Shown: positions 34,306 to 46,775 of the stretch, one piece after another | Layout: each line of letters starts with the position of its first letter | Numbering within the stretch: position 1 is the stretch's first letter | Assembly: GCF_023091745.1 (NCBI RefSeq) | Contig: NC_068913.1 | Span: 32,680,501-32,744,500, forward strand | DNA: 64,000 nucleotides | Source: Budorcas taxicolor | Lineage: Eukaryota > Chordata > Mammalia > Artiodactyla > Bovidae | Direction of reading: 5' to 3' | The notes under the pieces: generated by a model | What the model was told of the DNA's origin: nothing | Seen by the model: the letters and a program-made list of their open reading frames with translations, nothing else | Databases searched by the model: none | Translations under genes and position numbers: made by a program

Positions 34306-35020
34306 ATTAGAGCTGCTAGCTTCAGAAAAAAGGGTAGAACTCTTGGAACTGTATGACTTGGTGAAGCTGTTGTTCAGTTGCTAAGTCATGTCTGACTCTT
34401 TGCAACCCCATGAACTGCGGCATGCTAGGCTTGACTCTCCTTCACTGTCTCCTGGAGCGTGCTCAAACTCAGGTCTATAGAGTCGGTGATGCTATCCAAC
34501 CATCTTTGCTGCCCTCTTCTCCTCCTGCCCTCAATTTTTCCCAGCATCAGAGTTTTTTCCAATGAGTCTGCTCTTCCTTCAGGATTGACTGGTTTGATCT
34601 GCTTACAGTCCAAGTTACTCTCAAGAGTCTTCTCCAGCACCACAGTTTGAAAGCATCAATTCTTTGGTGCTCAGCCTTTTTTATGGTCCAACTCTCACAT
34701 CTGTGCGTGACTACTTGAAAAACCATAACTTTGACTCTATGGACCTTTGTTGGCAAAGCTTTTTAATATGTTGTCCAGGTTTGTCATAGCTTTTCTTCCA
34801 AGGTGCATGTTTTAATTTCATGGCTACAGTGATTTTGGAGCCCAAGAAAAGAAAATCTGTCACTGTTTCCACTTTTTTCCCATCTATTTGCCATGAAGAG
34901 ACGGGTCTGGATGCCATGATGGTGAAGCTGATTGAGGCCTATAAACAGAGCTCAGGGGACAAAGTTTCAGAAGCACTTCTCTATTTGGAAGAGGTGCCTG
35001 CTTTCTCAGCGGAAGATTAA
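34306..35020 (+). pseudogene. Exon-like coding frame split by a BovB insertion
   Basis: A pyrimidine-rich tract ending 'cctgtccttttcag' is followed by a frame of 21 codons (34307-34369, starting LELLASEKRVELLELYDLVK). It stops at the BovB edge. After BovB, and not counting one copy of the duplicated target, the same frame continues for 29 codons (34931-35017, IEAYKQSSGDKVSEALLYLE onwards) to TAA at 35018-35020. The frame is exactly preserved across the break. The peptide is charged and likely helical. Composition is typical of real protein, unlike neighbouring frames. It may be the last exon of a gene or part of an older retrocopy. The gene is not recognised and no polyadenylation context is clear. 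Confidence 0.55.
34370..34920 (-). mobile_element. BovB LINE 3' fragment with perfect 10-bp duplication
   Basis: Reversed BovB from 'ttgttcagttgctaagtcat' to 'atgccatgat', with internal deletions relative to other copies here. The flanks 'ggtgaagctg' at 34360-34369 and 34921-34930 are identical, so this is a complete 5'-truncated insertion event. Confidence 0.95.
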
Positions 35021-35209
35021 AAATTCAGTACTGTTTTGGCAACTTCCTGTGAGTCTTTAATTACTTCAAATCCTGAAAAATAATACTACTTTTTAAAAGC
35101 CAGCATGTGGTTCAACGTATTTCCTCTTCCCTGGCTCTGCAATCATGGCAGTGTGTGTGAAGACGGAATTTCCATCAGCCTTGGTAGCTGTGATGAGCAG
35201 AGCTCTATG

Positions 35210-35648
35210 CCCACCCACAAGAGATCTGTAGCATATGTGAGAAATAGGACTTGCTGGGGTAAGCAAAACACAACAAAAGTAACAACAAACAGAGAGACCG
35301 TGGCTTCCATCATGGTCTCTGTCTTTCGGATCACTCACTCTGAGGGAGGCTTCCTCACTTTGTGAGGACACTCAGGCAGCGTATGAAGAGGTACTGTGGT
35401 GAAGTATGTGGCCAACAGCCTGCGTGGGACAGAGACCCGCCAGCAGCCACAAGAGTGAGCCTGGAGCAGCTTCCTGGAGCTAAGCCTCCAGGTCACCGCA
35501 GCCTTTGCAGAGAGCTAGGGCCGCAGCAACCTCCCAGCTGAGCCACTCCCAGCTTCCTGACCCTCAGAAACCCACGAGGGAGTACATGTTTGCTATTTAA
35601 AGACACAAAAGTGGGAGTGACTTGTTATGCAGCAAAACATAACTGACA
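35210..35648 (+). mobile_element. MLT1-type (ERVL-MaLR) LTR
   Basis: 'catggtctctgtctttcgga', 'tgtgaggacactcaggcag' and 'gagtgacttgttatgcagc' follow the MLT1 sense pattern up to its 3' end, and L1 begins directly after. Non-coding LTR only. Confidence 0.7.
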
Positions 35649-35649
35649 C

Positions 35650-36790
35650 AATAAAGTTCTTAGAGGAAAACACAGGCAGAACACTCTTGGACATAAATAA
35701 CAGACCCTTTCTGACCCACCTGCCAGAGTAATGAAAATAAAAACAAAAATATACAAATGGAAACTAACTAAACATAGAAGCTTTTGCACAGCATAGGAAA
35801 CCATGAACAAGACAAGCTCTTGAACAGGAGAAACTATTTGCAAACAAAGCAACTGATAGGGGTTTAATCTCCAAAATATACAGGCAGCTCAGGCAGCTCA
35901 AAAAAAAAAAAAAAGTCCAATAAAAAAAATAGGCATAAGAGCTAAATAGACATTTCTCCAAAGAAGACATACAGATGGCCAAACACACACATGAAAAGAG
36001 GCTCAACATCATTACCTCAAACCCTCTTGCACTACTGATGGAAACGTAAATCTATACAGCCACTACACAGAAGAGCATGGAGAATCCTCAAAAACTAAAA
36101 ACAGAACCAGCATATGACTCAGCAATATATTGTGCACATACCACTGCTGCACATATACCCTGAGAAGACCAAAATTCAAAAAGATACACCCATCCCAACA
36201 TATATTGCAGTAATATTTTCAATAGCCAGGACATGGAAGCAACCTAAAATGTCTATGGACAGATGAATGGATAAAGAATTGGTACCTATACACAATAGAG
36301 TATTACTTGGCCATAAAAAGGAATGAAACTGGGCATTCACAGTGATATAGATGAATCTAGAGTCTGTCATACAGAGTGAAGCAAGTCAGAAAGAGAAAAA
36401 CAAATGTAATATATTAACGTATATATGTATGCAATCTAGAATAATGGTACAGATGAACCGATCTGCAGGGCAGGGATAGAGACACAGACATAGAGACGGG
36501 ACATGTGGGCTCTGGGAGAGGAGAGGGTGGGATGAATCGGGAGGGAACCACTGACATACACACTGCCCCGTGTAAACAGCTGGTGGGAAGCTACTACAGG
36601 GCACAGGGAACTCAGCTCGGGCTCTGTGATGACCGAGAGGGACGGGATGGGGGTTGGCAGAGGCTCAAGAGGGAGGAGATGCATGTGTATGTATAGCTGA
36701 TTCACTTTGCCGTACAGAGAAACTAAGAACACTGTAAAGCAATTATACTCTAATTTACAAAAACGTTTATCAACAAATCCAACCCCGCTG
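35650..36790 (+). mobile_element. L1 LINE 3' part
   Basis: It runs from ORF2 C-terminal text ('aagttcttagaggaaaacac') through 'gactcagcaatatat' to the 3' UTR 'aaagcaattatactctaatt'. The A-rich end is near 36790. Stops throughout. Confidence 0.87.
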
Positions 36791-36871
36791 CCCAAAAAGC
36801 ATAACTAACACACACAAGCCCCTAACTAGTACACACTAGGGCCCCTATGACTTTTTAAATTAAACTTGTAA

Positions 36872-37010
36872 TCTTTTTAAAGTTAATATTTATTGGAGTA
36901 TAGCTGCTTTACAATGTTGTGCTAGTTTCTGTTGTACAGCAAAGTGAATCACCTCTATGTATACTATGGCCTCTCTTTTTTGGATTTCCACCCCATTTAG
37001 GGAGGGCCCC
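36872..37010 (-). mobile_element. L1 3' end in reverse orientation
   Basis: Plus-strand 'tttattggagtatagctgct', 'ttacaatgttgtgctagttt' and 'cagcaaagtgaatcacct' are the reverse of a typical L1 3' terminus. Confidence 0.8.
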
Positions 37011-37311
37011 TATGACTTTGGACATAATGGCACTTTTGCCTTTTGAGGGGCCTTTCTCCGAATATTAAGAATTCTGTTTGTGACTACATTACTATAAACA
37101 TGAATATAATCCAGACTATATTATTATTCATTTTACTTTCTGATTTTAAAACATTTGTGTAGGCCCTGAAGTATCACAAGCCTGGACACTGTAACTTCTG
37201 CATCAAATGGTGTCAGTCCTGCTCGAGGGAACTGCCCAGGAGGGAAATGGTTGCTGAAGAAAACCAAACACCAGAAGACAAGCTACTGGCCCAGCCAGTC
37301 CTCAACTCCAA

Positions 37312-37971
37312 GTTCAGTTCAGTCGCTCAGTCGTGTCCAACTCTTTGCGACCCCATGAACCACAGCACGCCGGGCCTCCCTGTCCATCACCAACTCCCAG
37401 AGTTCACCCAAACCCAAGTCCATCGAGTCGGTGATGCCATCCAACCATCTCATCCTCTGTCGTCCCCTTCCCCTCCTGCCTTCAATCTTTCCCAGCATCA
37501 GGGTCTTTTCCAATGAGTCAGCTCTTCGCATCAGGTGGCCAAAGTATTGGAGTTTCAGCCTCAGCATCAGTCCTTTCAATGAACACCCAGGACTGATTTC
37601 CTTTAGGATGGACTGGCTGGATCTCCTTGCAGTCCAAGGGACTCTCAAGAGTCTTCTCCAAAACCACAGTTCAAAAGCATCAATTCTTCAGCACTCAGCT
37701 TTCTTTATAGTCCAATTCTCACATCCATACATGACCACTGGAAAAACCATAGCCTTGACTAGACAGGCCTTTGTTGACAAAGTAATGTCTATGCTTTTGA
37801 ATATGCTGTCTAGGTTGGTCATAATTTTCCTTCCAAGGAGTAATCATCTTTTAATTTCATGGCCGCAATTACCATCTGCAGTGATTTTGGAGCCCAGAAA
37901 AATAAAGTCAGCCACTGTTTCCCCATCTATTTGCCATGAAGTGATGGGACCAGATGCCATGATCTTAGTTG
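37312..37971 (-). mobile_element. BovB LINE 3' part
   Basis: Reversed BovB from 'gttcagttcagtcgctcagt' to 'gatgccatgatcttagtt'. The reverse strand keeps a 109-codon ORF remnant (37319-37648). The antisense strand happens to be open for 247 codons, which is not a gene. Confidence 0.93.
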
Positions 37972-39191
37972 ATGAAGTAAGGAGGCCAATACCTGGTGGA
38001 ACTATTCAGATTTGGGCAAAATCCTATCCCATGTGTGTAGATCACATTAGGTTCTACATCTCAGGAAATAAGGAAGAAGACCCACTGACTGAATGGGGCA
38101 CACGCCACTCTGAAAAGACAATGACAGGAGCTGTGCGGTGGAGTCCAAACCACACAGGACCCCGTGAAATTTGACAGGTCGACTATGATCACTCAGGCTA
38201 AGAGTGGGCTATGTGACACTGGGTTCTGGAACCAGTGTCTTTCTGAAACTGTCTGATACTCATTATTTGAATTAAATCTGGAGGCACTAAAGTGCTTTGA
38301 TTCACAAACACAGGTGCCAGGTGGCTAGAGTTTGAATCCTATCTTTGGTACTTTCTGGCTGTGTTACTTTTGGAAAGTTTTTTAACCTCTCTGTGTCTCA
38401 ATTTTATGACCTGTATAGTGAGAACAATGAAAAAAACTACCTCATAGGGTAGTTTCTGAGGATTATGTAATTTAACATATATAAAGCACAATAGTACCTG
38501 GCATAGAACGAATAAGCCATCAAAATTATTATTGTCACTATTGTTATTGTTATTATTGAACCTCACTTGAGCCCACCTTCACTACCACGGCATTTTATTA
38601 CTCTTCTCTCAGAGTCTATAGTTATGTCTTAGGCATGTCAGAGCAATCTTCCCATAAAGCAGCTGCCCAGAAGTGTCCTTCATGAAGAGAAGGCAGTAGT
38701 CAGGGACATGCCAAATGGGAGGCCCAGGCGGAGAGAACCAGCTTCTTGAATAAGACCAGCAGAGCACCAAGATAACTCTACTGCCCTCTGATGAACAATC
38801 TCCTCTGTGGCGCCATGGGCTCTACTTCTGAGATCCTCCCCAAATATGACAAGGCACAGCTTAGTTTACCAAAAGTATAAGACAATGGTTACTGGTAAAC
38901 TGCCATTCTGTGGCCTAAGCTTCAAATAAGTAAGTGGGAAGAACAAAAAACAATCAGTCTATTATGTCAAAGTTTGGCAGACCATGACTGCTGAATATCT
39001 GGCATATGTTCAGACCAGTTCCTGGATAACTGCCAAAAGTCCAATAAGGCCAAGTACCATGGACAGCTGGATTGTGTAAGACAGTCCAGGTTTGGGCTCA
39101 ACAGTTGCTGAAAAGAAATTGGACCTACCAAGGTCAAGGTTGAGTGGTATATACTAAAAAGAGCTTTATTAAATAATCTATAGAACATCAG
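37972..39191. other. Spacer holding a reversed MIR (38318-38560)
   Basis: MIR on minus: 'gtttgaatcctatctttggt', 'tttttaacctctctgtgtctc', 'gtgagaacaatgaaaa' and 'gcacaatagtacctggcata'. The remainder (38560-39190) shows no recognised repeat or gene. Confidence 0.65.
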
Positions 39192-39413
39192 GGGGTTCCC
39201 AAGTGGTGCTAGTGGTAAACAATCTGCCTGCCAATGCAGAAAACAGAAGAGACACGGGTTCGATCCTTGAGTTGGGAAGGTCCCTTGGAGGAGGGCATGG
39301 CAACCCACTCCAATATTCTTGCCTGGAGAATCTCATGGACAGAGGAACCTGGAGGACTACAGTCCATGGGGCCACAAAGAGTCAGACAAGACTGAAGCAA
39401 CTTACCACACATG
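39192..39413 (+). mobile_element. Bov-tA SINE
   Basis: 'gggggttcccaagtggtgct' head, 'cacgggttcgatccttgag', Bov-A half to 'gtcagacaagactgaagcaa'. The flanks share 'atagaaca' (about 39180-39187 and about 39415-39422). Confidence 0.9.
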
Positions 39414-40141
39414 CATAGAACAAGTGGGCTCGCAGGGTGTAAGGGTATGGTAGGCTGCAGTGGGTCTTACTGAGGTGGGCCTCTGTGTATACCAAAATTT
39501 TTGTTGTTGCAGAATGGAGACAAAGTGAATTCAACCAGGTACAATCTTGAGTGCACACACGCTACCTACTGTGGGCAGAGGGACCACACAGGGCAAGAGG
39601 GGCCTGCTGTAACACTGAAAGAAACTGACACCATTTGTATTTGGAATCTGTGTTCCTTACCCCAGAGACTTTGGCAGCTAGCACCATACCAAGGCAAAAA
39701 CTTCCCCAATTAGGACATTAAGCCTGAAGCTCCTCTGTCCAGGGTATACATTCTACCAGTCAACCATATAAGACATGGCTCAAAAGAATGGCAACTCATG
39801 ATATCACACAGGCTACCTTCAAAGTCAAAAGTGTTATTAGAAAGTTGGAATGGGTGATGAGACTGTTCCACCTGATGAAATAATTACAAATGTATGACAT
39901 CTATCATGGAGAAGAAGAAAATTCTATCACTGAGAGATACAAAACAAGATCTGAATAAAGGACCAAATATATTGTGCTGTTGCATAAAAATACCCTTCTC
40001 TATAATGTAATATATAAAATTAATCATTATTAGAAGGTTAACAGAATTTTTGAACAATTGGGACACTTTAGCTTCTAAAATCGATATGTAAAAAGAGGCA
40101 TCAATAACAGTAAAGACAAAGTACAGCCAATACAAGAAACA
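39414..40141. other. Unassigned sequence
   Basis: A 70-codon plus-strand frame (39501-39713) follows an acceptor-like 'tttttgttgttgcag', but the peptide is not recognised and no donor or partner exon is seen. The rest is AT-rich without identified repeats. Confidence 0.3.
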
Positions 40142-40832
40142 GAATGGTGGTTCCTTAAAAAAACTAAAAATAAGAGCTGCCATGTGATCCAGCAATCCCA
40201 TTCCTGGGCAGATATCTGGGAAAAGAAATGATAATTCAAAACCTATGCACCCCTATGTTCACAGCAGCACTATTCACAATAGTCAAAACACGGAGACAAC
40301 CCAAGTGCCCATCAACAAACAGTTGGCTTAAGAAGATGTGGAGATATACACATATAAAATAAATGTACACACACACACAATGGAATATTATTCAGCCACA
40401 AATACAGAATGAAGTAATGCCATTCATGGCAACATGGGTGGACCTAGAGATTATCACACCAAGTGAGGTAAGTCAGACAGACAAATACCATATGAGATCA
40501 CAAATATGTGGGATCCAAAAAAATAATACAAGTCAATCTATAAACAAACCAAAATGGACTCACAGATATAGAAAACAAATTTACAGTCTCCAAACGTGAA
40601 AGGGAGTGGGGGAGAAATAAATTAGGGGTTTGGGATTAATAAATATAAATTATTATACATAAAATAGAGAAATAATAGATTTATTGTATAACATAGGGAA
40701 CTATACTTAATAGTTTGCAATAACCTATAATGGAGATAATCTGAAAAAACTATATCACTGAATCACTTTGCTGTACACCTGAAACTAACACAATACTATA
40801 AATCGATAACTCACTTTTAAAAAAAGAATAGT
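40142..40832 (+). mobile_element. L1 LINE 3' part
   Basis: It runs from 'tggttccttaaaaaaactaa' through 'ccagcaatcccattcctggg' to 'acacctgaaactaacacaat' and an A-rich tail. Confidence 0.87.
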
Positions 40833-41165
40833 AAAGATAATTTTGTAAAAGAAGAAAGTAGGAGACACGCCTTACCAAACATCAAAACATGTTGTGAAGT
40901 TACAATAATCACAGTGGTATTAGCACAGAAAAATAAAATTGAAGAGTAGATCCCTGTACTTAGAGGACTTTAGTGTATGACAAAATCAATACTTAAAAAT
41001 AATGTGGAAAGGAAAGACTCTCTGTAAACATTTTTGGGATAATTGGTGAATCTTTAGAAGAAAATTTTTATATTTATATTAAACTGATAAGTTTAACTGC
41101 ATCAGAAGTTTTTAAAGCTAGGTAATCATCATAGAAAGCTAGAAGATCAGCAACCTTTTGGTTAA
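40833..41165 (+). mobile_element. Old L1 ORF2 fragment
   Basis: 'gaagttacaataatcacagt', 'gtggtattagcacag' and 'ttttgggataattggtgaat' match the ORF2 C-terminal part of an old L1. Confidence 0.55.
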
Positions 41166-41209
41166 AGAGGCAACATTTTGATCTTTTTCAATCTTTTTTT
41201 AATCTCTCC

Positions 41210-43210
41210 TCAAGTTTCCACTAAAATACGTGAGGAGCCACCACATCTCATGAGCTCACACGGGCACAGAGACTAGAACAGGAGATCAATGGCGGAGAGA
41301 TTTCTATCCACTTTGGGAAGACGCACAGCAAATGGAGGACGGGTAACTGATTTTAGAGAAGCAGAGGAATCTGACACCAAGATCCATAGGAGACCAGGGA
41401 AGAAAAGGGATCCAACTTGCCTCAACAAACTGGGGAGGTTTATAATTTGGAGGGGCCAGTGAGGCCGAGGGCCAGGTAGAGTGTGACTCCGAAAACATGG
41501 AGACTGGTTCAGAGAATGCATGCAGTGTGGTTGGGTGGACACCCACTTCTTCCCTTCCTCCTCGCACAACCTGGAATCCAATCTGCAGGTAAAAAATCAG
41601 CAGTTTCTTCAGAGAGACTGGGAACCCCAAGGAAAACGCCACATACTGATACCTTAGGGTCCCCAAGCAAACATTCCCTGCTCTGCTCTACTGTCCTAAA
41701 GTGAAGCCCACTGGCTGCCAAGTCAGGTCCTTGCTACCAGAGCTTCCAGACAGCATTGTTTGAGCTCCTCTTGGATGTAAACCATAAAACAAGAAATGCC
41801 AGACATTTCAGGAAATGCATCAACATGAAAGAAATTCAAATAAGCCAACAGGGAAAATCAACCTGCCCAAGAAAAAGATAAATCATACTCTAGAGAAATT
41901 ATTTTTAAATCTTTTTTTTTGTATCCTCAAAGAGATACTAGAAGATGTTATACTGATATACAAGAACAGGATGCCGAGAGAGAGAGATCAAGAAATGTAG
42001 TGTTTATCGAGACTGAAAGGATTCATCGAGTAGCTAATGTAAGAAGTGCTGAGATAGCCTCGTCTTCACGAAATTCCAAACCATCATGAAATTTCAGAAC
42101 ACCAGGTATAAAAAGATCCTTAAAGTTTATACAAAGAACAGAGCACAGAACAACATCAAACTTCTCTGGTATTCTGGATCTAGAAGAAGATGGAGGAACA
42201 TTTCCAAAACACAGAGAGAACCTGGTTTTAAGCTACAGTTAAACACCCAGCAAAAGTAGCAATTCTGTGCAAGCACAAAATACCATCATTATTTTATTAT
42301 TAGTATACATTATCGTACAAGCAAAGCACACTTCTCAGATACTAGAGGATGAACTCTGAAACCAGAGAGAAAAATTAGAGAGGGATGGAGGGAAATAGAT
42401 CCAAGAAGGAGAGGGAAGTGCTGATCAATAACTGTACAGCAGGCTAATAAATTAAAAATACGATCATCAGAGTAAAACATTCAATGAAAGGCTTTGAAGA
42501 TAAGATCCAGAAAATTTCCCTAAGAGTAAAGAAAAAAGAAAAAGAGATGGAAAGTATCAGAGAGAAGCTAAGAGACACACGGAATTAATGCAAGAGTTCT
42601 AACATTTGATGAAGGTGAGCTACAGAATGAAAGCGAAAACACAGCATAAAATATTAATGAGACAGCGGGAGAGGGAGAGATTGGACCAGAGCAGAGAAAG
42701 TGAAAGGAAAAGGGCACCAGGAAAAAGAGGAAATTGGGAAAAAAAAGATCAGACAGAGCATTTGGGGAAAATAGAGAATACACATCATACAGGGAAGAGG
42801 CAATTTGAATTTCAACAATTAATAAAGCTGTCCTGTAAAGAAATTATAATTACAGTACATGTCTTGGCCCTGCAATATATGATATTTGTGGAATTATGAC
42901 ATAAATACTGGCTATTTGTCTAAAAATAGTGACAAAAGTACACTGATAAGGGAAAAGAAAAATAGTAAACCTAAAGAGGAGTACATTTTTATTTGTCAAT
43001 GTAGAAACCATAAGATAATATCTAAACTTGAATAAAGCAAGAAGTAATACTTTAAGTATATTATTTAGGAATATGAAAATTCCTAATAGAATCACAGTTG
43101 GAAAAAAAGAAAAGTATAATGACTCTGAGGATCGGGAAGAAAGGAAAACTAACAAAAGGAACTTCTTGTTTTTATCACAAGTTTTTAAAATATTGCCAGG
43201 GCGAATCTAA
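41210..43210 (+). mobile_element. Old L1/HAL1-like 5' and ORF1 region
   Basis: From about 41790 the text 'catttcaggaaatgcatcaa', 'ggaaaatcaacctgcccaag' and later 'catgaaatttcagaacacca' (about 42086) follows L1M 5' UTR and ORF1. Purine-rich coiled-coil-like ORF1 remnants reach about 42800. The left part (41210-41790) is less certain. No intact frame. Confidence 0.5.
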
Positions 43211-43989
43211 GTTGTGTGGCACTTGAAGTTCATATAATATGGTGGGAATAGCGCCTTAAAACAAAAAAGTAAAATTTACAAATAAAAATTAGTTACAAAA
43301 GTGAATACATGCTTAAAATTTCAAAAAACACAAAAATTACTAATTTAAGAAAAAATGAAAATACTGAAGATATCATAAAATATACAAAAAAATAATATTT
43401 TCATTAAACATTGCTGGATATAGCTCTTTAATAAACTTCCTGATATTTTGGGGTACTTCTTCATTTGAATATGAAACTAATATAATGACACTTCCTGTAG
43501 AGGGAGCAAAAGATAGTCTTTCTTCAGCACTGGTGATTGAAATTGCTCTTTATTAGTGACAGTTTAGAAATTTTTCTTTAAGCTTCATGACTTGATATTA
43601 ATAATGTCATTTAAATTACTAGAACTTATGGTAAGTTTGGGAAAAACTCTATTCACTCTTTCATACATGAGTAGTAAAGTACCAAGGCATTTAAAATTTT
43701 CTTGTGCAGTAACTAATTTAAATACTTGAAAAAGTCGAAGATAGTCATAAACCAATTTGTCATCAATTCTTTTGATCACATCAATTCAATTGTTACTACA
43801 GTTCTTACAGTGGTATGTTATATACTGATGTAGTGGTTTATTATGGTAAATAAGAAATTCCAGGCATGACTGAGAATCTGACCCTCTGTTTATAATTTAT
43901 AGATCTGATTACCAGAAGGATTTCCCACAGACTAGTTTCTGACTCTTTTAACTTCAAACCTTGTCTCTCCTCTCTTACATGTTTCCATT
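43211..43989. other. AT-rich unassigned sequence
   Basis: No recognised gene. A 64-codon minus frame at 43585-43779 and a nearby 'TSAE'-like tripeptide context recall hAT transposase C-termini, but the match is too short to claim. Confidence 0.25.
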
Positions 43990-45252
43990 ACTGGGAAAAT
44001 CTTCAACAGTATGTGAACTGAAAACTTCCAGATGCACAAGCGGGATTTAGAAAAGGCAGAGGAACCAGAGATCAAATCGCCAACATCTGCTGGATCATAG
44101 AAAAAGCTATAGAATTCCAGAAAAACATCTATTTCTGCTTCATTGACTATGCTAAAGCCTTTGACAGTGTAGATCACAACAAACTGTGGAAAATTCTTAA
44201 CGAGTTAGGAATACCAGACCACCTTACCTGCCTCCTGAGAAACCTGTATGCAGGTCAAGAAGCAACAGATAGAACTGGACATGGAACAATGAACTGGTTC
44301 AAAATTGGGAAAGGAGTACGACAAGGAATATTGTCACCCTGCTTATTTAACTTATATGCAGAGTATATCATGAGAAACACTGGGCTGGATGAAGCGTAAG
44401 CTAGAATCAAGATTGCCGGGACAAATATCAATAACCTCAGATACGCAGATGACACCACCCTTATGGCAGAAAGTGAAGAATAACTAAACAGCCTGTTGAT
44501 CAAAGTGAAAGAGAAGCATGAAAAAGTTTGCTTAAAGCTCAACATTAAAAAAAACTAAGATCATGATGTCCAGTCCCATCACTTCATGGCAAATAGATGG
44601 GGAAACAATGGAGACAGTGACAGACTTTATTTTACTGGGCTTCAAAATCACTGTGGATGGTGACTGCAGCCATGAAATTAAAAGATGTGTGCTCCCTTGG
44701 CAGAAAAGCAATGGCAAGACTAGACAGCGTATTGAAAAGCAGAGACATTACTTTGCCTACAAAGTCTGTGTAGTCAAAGCTGTGGTTTTTCCAGTAGTCA
44801 TGTATGGATATGAGAGTTGGACAATAAAAAAGGCTGAGTGCCAAAGAATTGATACCTTCAAACTGTGGTGCTGGAGAGACTCTTGAGAGTCCTTTGGACA
44901 GCAAGAAGATCATACCAGTCAATCCTAAAGAAAATCAACCCTGAATATTCATTGGAAGGACTGATGCTGAAGCTCCAATACTGTGGCCACCAGATGTGAA
45001 GAGCATCATGAAACATGTTACATAACAGAGAATATTTGGATCATACATAACGACATTGGAAAAGACCCTGATGCTGGGAAAGACTGGAGGTAGGAGGAGA
45101 AGGGGGTGACAGAGGATGAGATGGTTGGATGGCATCACCAACTCGATGGACATGAGTTTGGGCAAACTCTGGGAGATGGTGAAGGACAGGAAGCCTGGCG
45201 TGCTGCAGTCCACGGGGCTGCAAAGAGTCGGACACGACTGAGCGACTGAACA
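43990..45252 (+). mobile_element. BovB LINE with reverse-transcriptase remnant and filler insert
   Basis: It covers the BovB RT domain to the 3' end. Near 44131-44170 the frame gives FIDYAKAFD, the RT motif A with its catalytic Asp. Near 44437-44455 it gives LRYADDTTLM, the motif C with the YADD box. Stops at about 44398 and 44482, and frameshifts after 44545, disable it. The 5' part of the ORF is missing. At about 45006-45054 normal BovB text is replaced by a short foreign sequence; 'attggaaaagaccctgatgc' then resumes. The 3' end is 'cacgactgagcgactgaac'. Confidence 0.93.
45011..45054 (+). repeat. 44-bp dispersed direct repeat, copy A (inside BovB)
   Basis: It starts 'aaacatgttacataacagag' and is identical to copy B at 45717-45760 for the first 27 bases, with about 39 of 44 matches overall. 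It is not part of the BovB pattern seen in the other copies of this window. Confidence 0.9.
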
Positions 45253-45716
45253 ACAATATTCTAGCACTACCTCTAGCTCCAACCTTCACGTCATGATCCT
45301 CGGTGAGCTGGCCAACAAAGGTATTCCTAAAAGCAACTCCCACACCTTGACAGCCAACAATAACGTGTGTGAAAGCGACTGAAAATCACATAAATATATC
45401 CCACTGAATTAAAAACGTCCACCTAGTAAGTTGCCAATAATTCCAGCATCCCCCAACACGAATGAAAATAGAAGAGGCAGTGGTCTCAGCAGGTTGTCAT
45501 TAACTTATATAGCTTTGGTAAATTTTATGAAAATACGTGACTGTGTGAGGACTCTGCCAGCACATTTCCCAGGACTGTAGAGCCATGCAAGTGAAGGCCC
45601 TGAACTTAAGGCTTCATTAATTTCAAGAGAAATCCGCTTCTGGATATGGATTTGTTATTTTTTAACTCTTTGCAATATTATCTTGATAAAGACACAGAGT
45701 GGGAAGAAAAAAAATA
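45253..45716. other. Spacer, nothing recognised
   Basis: I see no repeat family or coding signal between the BovB end and copy B of the 44-bp repeat. Confidence 0.4.
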
Positions 45717-45760
45717 AAACATGTTACATAACAGAGAATATTTAGAGCATACAAAGCAAC
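45717..45760 (+). repeat. 44-bp dispersed direct repeat, copy B (left of L1)
   Basis: The partner of copy A, 706 bp downstream, lying just before an L1 3' part. Neither flank resembles the flanks of copy A. Confidence 0.9.
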
Positions 45761-45771
45761 TAAAAGATTAC

Positions 45772-46775
45772 GATCCGGAATTTATTTTTAAAAAGCTCTT
45801 GGCCATTAGAAAAAGACAGAGGTCCAAAGAAGACATACGGATGGCTAACAAACACATGAAAAGATGCTCAACATCACTCATTATTAGAGAAATGCAAATC
45901 AAAACCACAATGAGGTACCACTTCACACCAGTCAGAATGTCTGTGATCCAAAAATCTGCAAGCAATAAATGCTAGAGAGGGTGTGGAGAAAAGGGAACCC
46001 TCCTACACTGTTGGTGGGAATGCAAACTAGTACAGCCACTATGGAGAACAGTGTGGAGATTCCTTAAAAAATTGCAAATAGAACTACCTTATGACCCAGC
46101 AATCCCACTGCTGGGCATACACACCAAGGAAACCAGAATTGAAAGAGACACATGTACCCCAATGTTCATTGCAGCACTGTTTATAATAGCCAGGACATGG
46201 AAGCAACCTAGATGTCCATCAGCAGATGAATGGATAAGAAAGCTGTGGTACATATACACAATGGAGTATTACTCAGCCGTTAAAAAGAATTCACTTGAAT
46301 CAGTTCTGATGAGATGGATGAAACTGGAGCCAATTATACAGAGTGAAGTAAGCCAGAAAGAAAAACACTAATACAGTATACTAACACATATATATGGAAT
46401 TTAGAAAGATGGCAGTGACGACCCTGTATGCAAGACAGCAAAAAAGACACAGATGTGCATAACGGACTTTTGGACTCAGAGGGAGAGGGAGAGGGTGGGA
46501 TGATTTGGGAGAATGGCATTGAAACATGTATACTATCATGTAAGAATCAAATCGCCAGTCTATGTCCGATGCAGGATACAGCATGCTTGGGGCTGGTGCA
46601 CGGTGATGACCCAGAGAGATGTTATGGGGAGAGAGGTGGGAGGGGGGTTCATGTTTGGGAACGCATGTACACCCGTGGTGGATTCATGTCAATGTATGGC
46701 AAAACCAATACAGTATTGTAAAGTAAAATAAAGTAAAAATAAAAATTAAAAAAAAAAAAAAGAAAGAAAAAGACA
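45772..46775 (+). mobile_element. L1 LINE 3' part with poly(A)-rich tail
   Basis: 'cttggccattagaaaaagac' to 'ccaatacagtattgtaaagt' is a well-preserved ruminant L1 3' end, followed by an A-rich tail at about 46738-46775. A 106-codon remnant of the ORF2 C-terminus is open at 46051-46371. It is one of the youngest-looking L1 copies here. Confidence 0.92.

Noticed and set aside
37431..38174. 247-codon plus-strand frame
   Set aside because: It is antisense to a BovB copy for most of its length and shares text with the antisense frame at 28141-28785.
43585..43779. hAT transposase C-terminal remnant on the minus strand
   Set aside because: Only a short TSAE-like string and loose spacing agree; the region is AT-rich and frames are broken.
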